A stretch of DNA of 64,000 nt from Doryteuthis pealeii. Taxonomy: Eukaryota > Mollusca > Cephalopoda > Myopsida > Loliginidae. The stretch's first letter is position 1; each line of letters starts with the position of its first letter. The notes under the pieces were generated by a model. The model searched no databases. It worked only from the letters and a program-made list of their open reading frames with translations, and had not been told where the DNA came from. The DNA is taken from positions 93,948,444 to 94,012,443 of the forward strand of contig CM042157.1 of assembly GCA_023376005.1 (NCBI GenBank), in the 5' to 3' direction. Shown here one piece after another: positions 52,093 to 62,255 of this stretch. Position numbers and translations under genes: made by a program.

Positions 52093-53465
52093 ATAAGTGC
52101 AAGAAAAGTATCTTTCATTTTTAATGACATTTCTAAAATTTTAAATATAAACATTTGTTAGAATTTGATTAAACAAAAACTATTCTTTGCACATTTGTTA
52201 ACTTATACGATTGAAAATAGAAGTTTATTAAATACTCCACAACACAAGTTTGGCCTAAAAAAATTGGTTGTTGGATTTTTTGGTCGCGTTTTGTTTTTAA
52301 AGACAAAAATGACGGGTAATTTTATAAAAATAATAAATCTAATGCAGTGTAATATAATTTGTTTTGTTTATAATTCAACTTTTTTTTTTTTTTTTTTTTT
52401 TTTTACGCCTAACTTTTTAATTTTTTTATTAAAGACAAAAAACGGATTTAATAATAAAAAAAATTTTAGCTACCAAAATGGGGTAAATGATGTGATTTAA
52501 AAACGAATTATATCTAATACATGTAATATACAATGATAGATTAACGTGTTTTCTGATTAAAAAAAAATGATAGCTATTCTTTTCTCCAAATAAGAAATGG
52601 TATTTATTAATGTTTTTTTAATTTATTTATTATCTTGCTTTGTTTCATGATTTAAGAGAATGTGCTGTTAAATTCTCACAAATTAAAAATGTCTTTAAAA
52701 AATTCTTAAAATATTACTTATTGCGAGCAAGAGACCAAACGTATTTTTTCTTGTCCGCAGTGAATTTTAAAACCCTATGACTTTTGACTTAATGACGTTT
52801 ATTTAAATAATTATCTAACATCTACATTGCACTATCAAAAAAAAAAAAAAAAAAACCCTGAAATATTTACATTGCACTATAAAAAAAAGCCTATTTTGAA
52901 GCTTTTACTTTAAAAGCCTGGGTTATCTTCAAAATACGCACTCCCGAATTTTTCAGGTTTTTTATTTATTTTTAATTTTTAAATAATGCTCCCTTAAAAT
53001 TAGTAGACGGAGCCAGCCTCATGCTAAAATTGTTTTTTTTTTTTTTTTTTTTTTTTTTATCTGAATTAAGTTTCTTTTACAATAAATTGTCATGGTCATT
53101 TTTCAATGAATATGTTTCAATGAACTTTTTTAACAATGAATTAAGTTTAGTATTTATTTATTTCTGATAATTTGAATGGAGTATTCCTTAAGAAAAAAAA
53201 AAGTTGTAAAAATTCGGGAGTACATATCTTGGAGATAATTAATTCCTTTTTGTTTGTCATCTTCCAAACACAAGACATGCCGCCCTGTCTGTGACCTCAG
53301 CGACTGTCTGGGATGCCGGCACTTTGGTCTGGCAATGCTGTGACCGACCACTTGCTTACCATACAATTTTTGGTATTTTATTCATTAATAAATTCATTTT
53401 ATAATGAATAGCTGCTTTGATTTTTTTTTTAAATAAAAAAAAACGCATGACAAAATATTTTTATC
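52093..53465. other. Intergenic AT-rich, poly-T rich
   Basis: Poly-T at 52380-52404 and 53032-53059. 53240-53350 is GC-richer (catgccgccctgtctgtgac, ctgggatgccggcactttgg) but not recognised. Confidence 0.4.
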
Positions 53466-53469
53466 ACTT

Positions 53470-53896
53470 AACAGGAGGGTTTCAACTTTTGGTCATTTGA
53501 ATAAAAAAAATTCCAATCGCTAATTTTTACATTTCTAGAAAGATCATTGATCTTTCTAGAAATGTAAAAATTAGCGATTGGAATTTTTGATCTTAGATCT
53601 TAGATCAAAAACGAGAAGACCACATTAAAAAAAGAATTAAATTTATGATGTGAACACCCTGAACACTGAATACGTTATTTGAACATTTTAATTTTGTTTT
53701 AAAAAAAACTCAAAAATTATATTTTATGTCATGTGGTGTTTTTTTTGTTTTGTTTTTTTCTTCTTCTTCTTCTTCTTTCTAGTGGAGTATTTAAAAACAA
53801 TGTTCTTTTTCTTTGGGTTGATTCAAAAAAAATTTCCTCTGACGCAATTTTACTTAAAAATTTTACAGTGATTTTTGAAAGCCTTGAAACCCTCCT
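53470..53896. mobile_element. MITE-like unit with CAGGAGGGTTTCAA ends
   Basis: caggagggtttcaa at about 53471 and its complement ttgaaaccctcctg at about 53883-53896 bound ~425 bases. The interior contains the perfect palindrome at 53506-53588. Flanking duplications are not convincing. CAGG ends would fit hAT. Confidence 0.6.
53506..53588. repeat. Perfect 40 bp palindrome with 3-base loop
   Basis: Arm 53506-53545 (ttccaatcgctaatttttac, then atttctagaaagatc) is the exact complement of 53549-53588. The loop is att. Confidence 0.97.
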
Positions 53897-54292
53897 GCCT
53901 AAATAAAAAAATTGTTTAATCTATCTTTAAAATGTATGATTAAAACGTCCCAGTGTAGGATAGCATATTTTCTGAGATTTTATATCTAAAAAAATTACGA
54001 TTTTTTATTCAGACTAATGTTGCCTGAAGAAAATAAAGAAAAGTCGTCTTTGAAATATTAAGATTTTAAAAATTATTATGGAGAAATAAAATTGGGCTTT
54101 TTTTTTAAGTTGCCCTCCTTCCCAAACCAGTGGTCTTTTGGGTGGAAAATTAAAAATAATTTTTTTTTTCTTTCAAATGTTTTTGTTAGATTGTAATTTA
54201 TATTTTTCTGTTATTGTCCATGAAGTTTGAAAATATTTGCATTATTATTTTTAATTAATTAATAATTTGATTTATTGAAATTTCCGATGTTT

Positions 54293-55871
54293 TAGGTACC
54301 ACCAAACCGTTTAGGCCATCTTGAATAAAATGGAAATAGATATTTCCGAACTTTGTTTATCAAAAATCTCGTAAAAAAAAGATCCTACAGGGTTGTTACA
54401 AAGAAAAATAGTTAATTTAAAGATCAAATTATCCGATTGGGAAAAATTACATTGTTATCTTAAAAAATAAATAAACCTACCCGTATTACATGCGAAAGGG
54501 TAATTTTCAGGCCGCGATTTAGAGAAAGAAATACATATTATTACCCTCTTACGGTTATGCATCTAAGTACGGATGGGTATAACGGACAAACTTTTTTAGC
54601 CAAATTTTTTCTATTAAAATGAATAAAATCTTAAAAAACTTTAATATTACCATTTACTATGAATAAAAACTTGAAAAAATTTAATCTTAAAATTTCGCAG
54701 TGAAATAGACGTTAAAAAATGTCTTCGGTTTTAGTATTAATTCTTAAAATCGAAAATAAAATGAAAATTTGAATAGTTTTTCTAAGAGACAATCATTCAA
54801 TATATTATTTTTATTCTAATTGGTCGTAAAAGTTAAATAAAATATTTTTTTACGCTCAGAAAAACAAACTTTAGTTACTGAGAAGCGTCTCGTCATATGT
54901 CAGTTTTGCTCTTCCGTATATTCTAAGAATCACACATTCCTATTCAACAATAAAAATTACAAATTCTTTTAAAAATATTAATCGAGCACGGATCGGACCA
55001 ACTTTTAGTTCACCTGAATTTCTAAAATTCATATTTTTAAATATCCGTGAAAAATTCGATTTTTTTCCGCAGAAAAAAAAAATATTTAATTTATTTCACG
55101 CACGCAGAAAAAAAAAAATTTAATTTATTTTCACGCAGAAAAAAAAAAATATTTAATCGCACAAAAGATTGAAAATCTCGTAAAAATTAATTTCTTAAAA
55201 AAAAAAATTTTTTTGTTTTGACAATTTAATAGAATATAGTACATACCAATTACATAAGCAAAAAAAAGTTTTCAAATATTAATATTGACATTTTTTTGCA
55301 CTTTTTATTTCTGATTTCATTAATTTTTCCTAAAAAAAAACTATAGTTCGGTACTTTATACAATTTCATTGATATAGTTATTCAGCCTCTTATCTTTATA
55401 GAAAAAAAGTTCCAAATTTTTTTTCCACGTCATTTTTTTTATCTCATAAAATAAAATGGGGGGGGGGTGATAGACCTCGTAAAAAATATTTCCCCTAATA
55501 TATTTTAGAAAAAAACTATTTCAGATGTATTTACATCCAACGGTAAACATTTATGGAAATTTTCGTGAAAATCGGACCATTAATTGATTTTTCATAGAAT
55601 TTTTTAAAAATCCTCTTATCGTAACTTGTTTTTAGCTACGTTAAATTTCAGTTGATTTAACAGTGCAAAAATGAAAACATTGTTTTTCAATCATAATTTT
55701 CATTATTTTCGTAAGCTGATAAAAAATTTAAAAAATCATCAGGAGTTTGTGTAATGTTTTTTCTTTCGAATGGAAAATTTTTTTCAAGAAAATATTATTT
55801 TTTCTGCAAGTTTCGTTGTGTTAAATGTAGGGGGGGGGGTAAATTGCACAGGGTCAAATTGGTGGTACCTA
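54293..55871 (-). mobile_element. hAT-like element, 1.58 kb copy, inverted relative to 45959-46722
   Basis: Ends TAGGTACCACCAAACC and AATTGGTGGTACCTA. 54293-54525 pairs with 46480-46722 (taggccatcttgaataaaat, tgcgaaagggtaattttcag). 55605-55871 pairs with 45959-46230 (acagtgcaaaaatgaaaaca, caggagtttgtgtaatg). The extra 700 bases in the middle (54540-55600) are AT-rich with no transposase. No clear 8 bp duplication. Confidence 0.7.
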
Positions 55872-55963
55872 GTTTTTATACAATACATATCACGGCATAT
55901 TGATTAAATTTAAGAGCAAAATCATTGAATCAAGATAAGGATTATAGTTGATTTTGATAGTAA

Positions 55964-56169
55964 ATGATAACGCACATGGGTTTTGTTTTAAGAAATATTT
56001 GTGTTTTATTGTTTTATTGCTCCAATGATGTTTATTTGCCCATGATATATTTTAAGTCTTGTGGTGCCAATCCTGGAACAGATCACCATATCTACACTCA
56101 GAGAACCTACATACAGCATTGGACTGGCCAGTTAATCCTTGGGGAAAACGAACCTGTAAAAATTAAAAA
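55964..56169 (+). other. Candidate orphan exon, unrecognised
   Basis: Open reading segment, ATG at 55964, with protein-like composition from about 56040 on: KSCGANPGTDHHIYTQRTYI then QHWTGQLILGENEPVKIKN. It ends at a consensus donor (aaacgtaagt, exon end about 56169). It is less AT-rich than its surroundings. An acceptor-like ttttaag precedes KSCG at about 56060. I do not recognise the family. It lies between the two gene starts on the PCED1 strand, so it could be a 5' exon of the PCED1-like gene, a separate small gene, or chance. Confidence 0.3.
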
Positions 56170-56209
56170 CGTAAGTTTAATTCTTTCTTTCTTTATTTTT
56201 TTCATTTAA

Positions 56210-56824
56210 TAATTGAATCATTTTTTAACAAAACGATTTTCATTTTAGTTTAGAAAATTAAGAAGTCCCTGCACAATAATGACCGAGGCGGTCATTATTG
56301 TGCAGGGACCGGCAAAATGTTTTTTATTGTTGTTTTTTGTTTGTTTGTTTTTTGTTTTTTTCGTTATGAAAAGTTCTAAATTATTTATTTCACTAAAAAA
56401 AAAAAAAAGAAAAAAAAATTGTTATTTCAAAGATACGCAATGTCAAAATTTTCATCTTATTTTTTAAGGAATGCTCTCTTTATAGTATCAACAGGAGCCA
56501 GCCTAGCGCGCTCTTTTGATCTGCTGATTCTGAAATGTTTGATTTGTTTTTAAATTTTATTATTGAAAAAAAAGAAAGAAAAAAAGTTTTTTTGTTTTTT
56601 TCTTGTTTTTGTTTTTTTTGACAGTTTTTTTGAATTAAAATAAAATAAAGATACCGAAAAAAAAATTTTTGAATTACAAATGACGTGACATTTTTTAAAT
56701 TTTTTATTAAAATAAAAAAGAATATCTAAATATTCTAATTTTTTTATTATTTATGTTTGTTTAATGTCTTGATTGTTTTTGTGACATTTGGTATTTGAAG
56801 ATAAAAAAGAATATCTAAAAATTT

Positions 56825-56865
<41 letters not shown>

Positions 56866-57248
56866 CTCTTAAATTTGTATTTGTTTAATGTATTGATTGT
56901 TTTATTTTTTGAAACTCAGTCGTATTTATTTAAAAATTTCGTGACAGTTATTTTGAATTAAAAATAAAATGAAAATACTGAAGAAAAAAGGTATTTTAAT
57001 AGGGGGGGGTGCTAAAAAAAAATATTTTAAATTGGGGGGGGGTAAAATATCACTTCACTATTGCATTAACTTTTCAGGAAAAAACACCTTTAAAACATCT
57101 AGGGAGTTCATAAGTAGCAGGGGTCGGATTTTTCAGCTTTTCTAATGTACATCTAGCGATTTTAATTTTTTAACTATCTGATTATTTAATTCTTTTTGTA
57201 TGTAATTAACGTTTTTTTTTTTTTTTTTTTTTTTTTTTGTTTCATTTA
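56210..57248. other. Region upstream of PCED1-like exon 1
   Basis: A 23-base-arm palindrome at about 56264-56310 (ccctgcacaataatgaccga then ggcggtcattattgtgcagg). Poly-T at 56829-56865 and 57211-57238. 56560-56940 has tattgattgtttt/aatatctaaa motifs shared with the MITE interior at 20690-20880. The PCED1 promoter is not identifiable. Confidence 0.45.
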
Positions 57249-57270
57249 GTTTCAGTTCCAAAATTCTATA

Positions 57271-57346
57271 ATGTCTGATTTATTTTTGTGTGAAGATGCA
57301 AAGAAACTTTTGAAAATAAATTTATTTTGATCCTTGGTTGACTCAA
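57271..57346 (+). CDS. PCED1-like exon 1 (initiator and GDS block, damaged)
   Basis: The ATG is at 57271, just after a poly-T tract and possible acceptors (atttag, tttcag at 57243-57255), so a separate 5' UTR exon is likely. It reads MSDLFLCEDAKKLLK in frame, and the last codons GAC TCA A| join exon 2 in phase to give DSIQRSLYKDL. Between them the frame is shifted. The sequence reads NKFILILG only in the +1-shifted frame, and the ATG frame meets TGA at about 57328. One missing A (in gaaaataaa) and one extra T (in ggttgac) would explain this. Confidence 0.8.
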
Positions 57347-57423
57347 GTAAGTTTTATTTTTATTTTTTATATTTTCTCTTTATTTTTTTTTACTATTTTG
57401 ACCAGAAGTCAATTTGTTTCTTG

Positions 57424-57459
<36 letters not shown>

Positions 57460-58564
57460 TATTTTACTTCTTTTTTTTTACATCTTTTTCACTTTACAAC
57501 TTCTTCTTTTCTTCACTCCTTGCTTATATCGATCATCCCCTTCCTCTCTTTTCACCACCCCTCTTTCAAAATTCTTATTCTTTTTTCTTTGTATCTGTCC
57601 ATCTTTCCTCGCTCATCCACCCTCATCTTTCCTCGCTCATCCACCCTCCATCTTTCCTCGCTCATCCACCCTCCATCTTTCCTCGCTCATCCACCCTCCT
57701 TTTGGTTCTTCTGGGTTTTGTATTTGCACACTCTTCTAGTTTTTATCATCCACCCCTAACCCAGACATTTTCCAATGTTTTTCTTTCAGTTCAAGAGAGA
57801 CTGAGGTATCTGGAAAAAACAACAACAACCTTGGATCTAATTTGTTATGCACAAAGTTATTTTTGCAATAGAATGTTTTGGCTTCTTTGTTTAATGGTAC
57901 ATCAACTTTTGTGGGTTATTTAATGCCAAAGCTATCCTTGTAGACACAATCATAGCACTATTTAACCTATAGCTCAGAGGATGTGGGGTATTCATACCTT
58001 TCCCAAAAGTATTAGTTCAAAAGTGAATGTAATAGCACAACTGGAGTTTGAATACAATTTGCAATCGAAGCACATTAACCCTATGCCATGGGGGACTCCC
58101 CCTTCAATATAATAGTAATCAACAATGATAAAAGAATGAAGAGTAGGTATGAATAAAAAGTGGGAAAATTGCCTTGAGGAGAGCAATTTTTCTGATTTTT
58201 GAAGTCCCAAAATATAAGACTTCTTGTTAAAATTCTGGTTACCATTTTAGGCATTTAATTCTTCTTTGAGTTTAGGTTCAGTTGGTTAATCCTTATAATC
58301 CTAGTCTTGTAGTATTCCTTGAAATCCTAGATAGAAAAGAATCTAGTATCAGTAGATCTCCTTGTAATCCTATTCTGTATAATTCTTTCTGGCTGAAAGT
58401 CAAATTAGTAATTGATTTGAGAACAGTTGCAAAAGATCTTAGATGCTTTTCTGTGCTCATTTCTGATTGACCAATTTTTACCAGGAGTTCCTGTTACTGT
58501 TGGGAAAGTTCATAAATAGAAGGGTGATTTGGCATACATCTTATACCCCACAATAATGCAACAC

Positions 58565-58599
<35 letters not shown>

Positions 58600-60210
58600 T
58601 TTGATTAACTTGATTTTAATTTAAAAGTAAACAGAATATACTCTCCAATGAATTATTAAAATTAATCTTGGGTGTTGACTCCAAACTTTTGAGTGAAACC
58701 ATCTTTGAACCGCCCTGTCGGCTGGGGCGTTAGAATGCATCGACTGCACCTCTGCACCCTCAATGGGGCCACCTGTTGGCCGTGGGTGGCGACCCGTGAT
58801 GCTTAAGGATAGAACCCAGGTGGATGAGCAGTCCATGACTTGAAATACTCCACTTTTGCCTTTTCTTGGGCTAGACGTGCGGTCGGAGAGGCCCCCTCCG
58901 ATCAATCAGCTGGTCACGTCACGCCCTAGCACCTATATGATTTTCCCAACCCTATTGCCCTTATGGCAAGCTCCAACCCCTTGTTATCATATGGGTGCTA
59001 GAAGGCGGTGGCTGCGGGTCTACATGTCCTAGGAATGACGTTAAACTCTATCTGATGGTAAGGTTCCAGTTTTGGAGGTTTGGGGAATGTGGAGCACCCC
59101 TTCATCACCATTGCTCGCTGGTCCACTCTGACTCGGAGTGGTAGTACCTGTTAGGGTCCCATCTATGGGTTAAATAGAAAAACATGAGTTTATAAAAAAA
59201 TTATATTATCCATTAAGAATTGATTTATTTCAAAACTTTATTGGCATTAAATGACCCACTGAGGTTGATATGCCATAAAACCAAACCAAACCAAACCAAA
59301 CCATCTTTTGAATTTCATTCTAATCCAATAATTAGCTAATTCTTTGGCACTTTTTAGACTTGGCATCTCAGAAGATGTGCATTTTTTGTTAATACCTTAC
59401 AAGGAGGTTGAAATGATTTTTTAACCTATGTAGAACTTTACTTTTTTGACAATCTTAAAAGAATATTTTGTAGACATTGTCATTAAACACAAAATTCCAA
59501 TTAGTTTATTTGTTTTTTCATTTTTAGTTCAAAGAAGCTTATACAAAGATTTGGTGTCTTTATTAAATGATAGTGCATATGTAAGAGATGATGAATTGAA
59601 GAGCAAGGTAAGTGTTGTTGGGATTATTGAAACATCTTATTATAATGGAATTGTCTATCTGTAACCCAAAACTACATTGCCACCAACATCACAATTTCCT
59701 TAGTTATATTCTCAATGGTTATTAGATAATCCTTATTTAATATTAATAAGCATTTTATATATTCATAATGTCTCTATAAAGGTCTATTTGCATACCAGTT
59801 TTAACAAATAATTACTTGGTTTTATTGATTTCTATTATTGTTTTATTCTCAAACGTATTAAAAGAAATCCTGTAAAAATAATCTTTTTTGTGTTTTTATT
59901 TATTTCATTAGTCTTTCTAATTCGATATAATATTTAGTTCTATTAAAACTTTAATATTTGTTCCCAATGTTAGAGATGATATAGAAAGTCTTGTTATAAA
60001 AAAAAATTTTTTTTTTTTTAAACGTCCTCTATTGCATCAACATACGGTTTTGATTGGGAAAATTTTTTCTAATATAAATGATTACATTTGAAAGTAAAAT
60101 TTCATTTTACAAAATTAATGCTGTGAGAAATGTAAAGGAATCAGTTTTTGGCATAATTAAGAATAAAACAAATAAACTTAGATTTTTTTTCTTTATTTTT
60201 TTTCTTTCAA

Positions 60211-60273
<63 letters not shown>

Positions 60274-61138
60274 ATGGAGATTCGCTTCCGGTTTTTCTGT
60301 AACAAAAACTGCGTCACTTCTTACGTCACATAATCCAACGTCATAACACAATAAATATACTCAAAATGTGAGCATGCAATGTTAGACAATCCTCATTGTT
60401 TCAATAAATAGATGCCCGGCGTTATATATTTATATATAGATTGTTTTATTCTAATATAATATTTAAAGTTATCGGAACTGTTTCCATTTCAAATTTTCTT
60501 TCTTTTCTTTTTTACTCCTTTAATAAATTTGACGATTTTACATACTTATGGTACACACTCTATGACATTGAATTTTCAGCTCCCATCCCCTCGGGCAATA
60601 TCTTTCAAAAAATTATTTTTACATCGCCCAGAGGGTGTCTTTTTATTTTGCTAGTATATATAATGCCTATACCAAGAATACCCAGGATAATAATAAGCGG
60701 ATAAATTTCAAATCCATATAACTTGAAAAATATTGATAATTTTATAAGAAATCTCAAATTCCCTTAATCAAATATAAAACCAATAATTAAGGGAAGTGGT
60801 TAATTGAACTAGCGTATTTCAAATATATGATTTTTGTAAACAATTGTAGAATGTAATTTATGTAACCTGACTTTTCTTCTTTTGATAAATTTATCTTTTA
60901 CTTATTAGGGTGAAGTTGAATTTCAAGGAGATGAATTACTTGAAGGTGGGATTCATAATTTGACCAATGGAACTGGCTACCGTGAAGTTCGGAAATTTGA
61001 CACAGACAACCACAGGGTGCAATTTGTTTTTATCACCAGATGTTATAACACTTATATATTAAATACCCTAAAGTTATTCCAGAATGGACCTATTCCAGAT
61101 GTGATTATTATGAACTCTTGTTTGTGGGATTTAACAAG
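57271..61138 (+). CDS. PC-esterase domain protein (PCED1/FAM113-like), 5' part, 3 exons
   Basis: Plus-strand gene from exons 57271-57346, 59528-59607 and 60909-61138 with phases 1, 0 and 2. The product reads MSDLFLCEDAKKLL, then a GDS block, QRSLYKDLVSLLND, GEVEFQGDELLEGG, NGTGYREVRKF and IMNSCLWDLTR. This is the N-terminal half of the GDSL/SGNH-like PC-esterase fold of PCED1A/PCED1B. The Ser nucleophile block and the conserved NSCLWD block are visible. The C-terminal DxxH block would lie beyond 64000. Family members are predicted acyl-esterase-like proteins of unproven substrate. Exon 1 has two offsetting one-base indels that create a stop just before GDS (see findings). The gene is divergent from CFAP58. 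I cannot tell PCED1A from PCED1B, so no symbol is given. Confidence 0.85.
57597..57702 (+). repeat. 24-25 bp minisatellite, four copies
   Basis: Unit tttcctcgctcatccaccct(ccatc) is repeated four times with one length variant, in PCED1 intron 1. In frame it would read HPP-rich peptides, but nothing indicates translation. Confidence 0.9.
57875..58110 (-). mobile_element. tRNA-related SINE with the shared hairpin tail (reverse)
   Basis: On the minus strand: gggagtcccccatggcatag, ccagttgtgctattacattc, actaatacttttgggaaagg and ctataggttaaatagtgcta. It then ends in the tail ggcattaaataacccacaaa then agttgatgtaccattaaac. Here a SINE head and body are directly joined to the tail found on LINE-derived units. 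Confidence 0.75.
58567..58597. repeat. Poly-A tract
   Basis: About 30 A followed by T-run. Could be a retroposon tail. Confidence 0.8.
58708..59310 (+). repeat. High-copy hairpin-tail repeat, reference copy
   Basis: Full order: ccgccctgtcggctggggcg, ttagaatgcatcgactgcac, ggccgtgggtggcgacccgt, gatgagcagtccatgacttg, gcggtcggagaggccccctc, gcctagcacctatatgatt-like, gggtgctagaaggcggtggc, gtggagcaccccttcatcac and gttagggtcccatctatggg. It ends in the tail ggcattaaatgacccactga then ggttgatatgccataaaacc and (aaacc)n. No open frame. It is inserted in PCED1 intron 1. Confidence 0.9.
59528..59607 (+). CDS. PCED1-like exon 2
   Basis: 80 bases, phase 1 in and phase 0 out; acceptor catttttag, donor gtaagt. 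It encodes QRSLYKDLVSLLNDSAYVRD then DELKSK. This matches SIQRAVYKDLVLLLQ...LKAKG of PCED1. A Helitron-like copy begins about 27 bases downstream of the donor. Confidence 0.92.
59635..59980 (+). mobile_element. Helitron-like family 2, copy D
   Basis: A|TCTTATTATAATGGAA start, then ccaccaacatcacaatttcc and gtctatttgcataccagttt. The 3' hairpin is lost. It begins 27 bases after the PCED1 exon 2 donor. Confidence 0.65.
60205..60272. repeat. (GT)n(GTAT)n(AT)n compound microsatellite
   Basis: gtgtgtgtgtgtgtatgtat then AT dinucleotides, directly before a Helitron-like copy. Confidence 0.9.
60270..60654 (+). mobile_element. Helitron-like family 2, copy E
   Basis: ataatggagattcgcttccg near the 5' end. 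The 3' hairpin CGCCC-AGA-GGGTG (60625-60637) is followed by tctttttattttg and CTAG (60651-60654), then T. The left TC terminus is obscured by AT repeats. Confidence 0.7.
60909..61138 (+). CDS. PCED1-like exon 3
   Basis: 230 bases, phase 0 in and phase 2 out; acceptor cttattag, donor gtaata. It encodes GEVEFQGDELLEGG, LTNGTGYREVRKFDTDNHRV, FITRCYNTYILNTLKLF and IPDVIIMNSCLWDLTR. The family motif set (GTQYREVR, FLTRVY, PDLVIINSCLWDLSRYG) is unmistakable. The next codon should begin a YG-type continuation in an exon outside the window. Confidence 0.96.
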
Positions 61139-61429
61139 GTAATAACATTTTATTTATAGTGTATTATTTGAATTATACGAGGGTGAGTCAAAAAGTAATG
61201 CCATTTTCTTTATTTTGTATGAAGTTTTTTTTTTTGAGAATAGACCTGCGGTGCCGTAGCCTCATTTTGAGGTCAGCATTCGGACAATCACTGGACGGCC
61301 ATTATTGTAATGTAGTACTAACTTTTAGGAAAATTTTTTTACTGTCCCCGGTAAACTGTCCCAGATGAGGTATTGATCGTCATGGATGTAATTTTTATCG
61401 TCCCGGGACGACATTAGTGTCAAGCCCTG

Positions 61430-62255
61430 AATTAAACTCTATCTGATGGTGGTGTTCCAGTTCTTGAGGTCTGGGAAATGTGGAGTACTTCTTCATTACC
61501 ATTTCTCACTGGTCCACTTTGACCCCAAAATGGTAGTTTCTTTTAGGGTTCTATCTCTGGGTTAAATAAATCAAAAATGAGTTTAAAAATGTGTTTTTAA
61601 AAAAAAAAAAAAGAATTGAGTACCCATCAATAATGAATAAAACAAAAAATGTCTTCAGCATGAAATAACCCAATGGGTTGACATGCCATAAAAAACAACC
61701 AACCAACCAACCATCCAACCATCGCACCTGTTTACCAATTTGGAGATCATGCTCTAATAGCAGAGAGTAAATTTAGGCTCGGGCACCCTGGTGGATGAGC
61801 AGTCCATGACATGCAACACTCCACTTAGACCCTTACTTAGGCTAGCCAGGCGGTCGGAGAGGCCTCCTCCAATCAGTCAGCTGGTCATGTCAAACCCTAG
61901 CACCTATATGATTGTCCCGACCCTGTTGCCCAACCCCTTTAATCATGGGTGCTAGAAGGCGGTGGCTAAGGGTCTACATGTCCTGGGAATGACGTTAAAC
62001 TCTATCTGATGGTGAGGTTCCAGTTTTGGAGGTTTGGGGAATGTGAAGCACCCCCCTTCATCACCATTGCTCCCTGGTCCACTCTGACCCAGAGTGGTAG
62101 TACCTGTTAGGGTCCCATCTATGGGTTAAATAGTAAATGTGTTTTATAAAAAAAAAAAAAATTGAGTATCTATTAAGAATGAATTTTATTTCAAAACTTT
62201 GTCGACATTAAATGACCCACCGAGGTTGATATGCTGTAAAAGAAAACAAACCATA
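61430..62255 (+). repeat. High-copy hairpin-tail repeat, two overlapping copies
   Basis: A 3' half with tail (61430-61700: taaactctatctgatggtgg to ggttgacatgccataaaaaa) is followed by a second copy from ggtggatgagcagtccatga (61790) to tggttgatatgctgtaaaag-type tail (62215-62245). They are head-to-tail and look like successive insertions. Confidence 0.8.

Noticed and set aside
57338..57923. Long open frame with HPPS repeats and hydrophobic N-terminus in PCED1 intron 1
   Set aside because: It comes from poly-T and the 25 bp minisatellite, and it is bounded by PCED1 splice sites in another frame. No homology.
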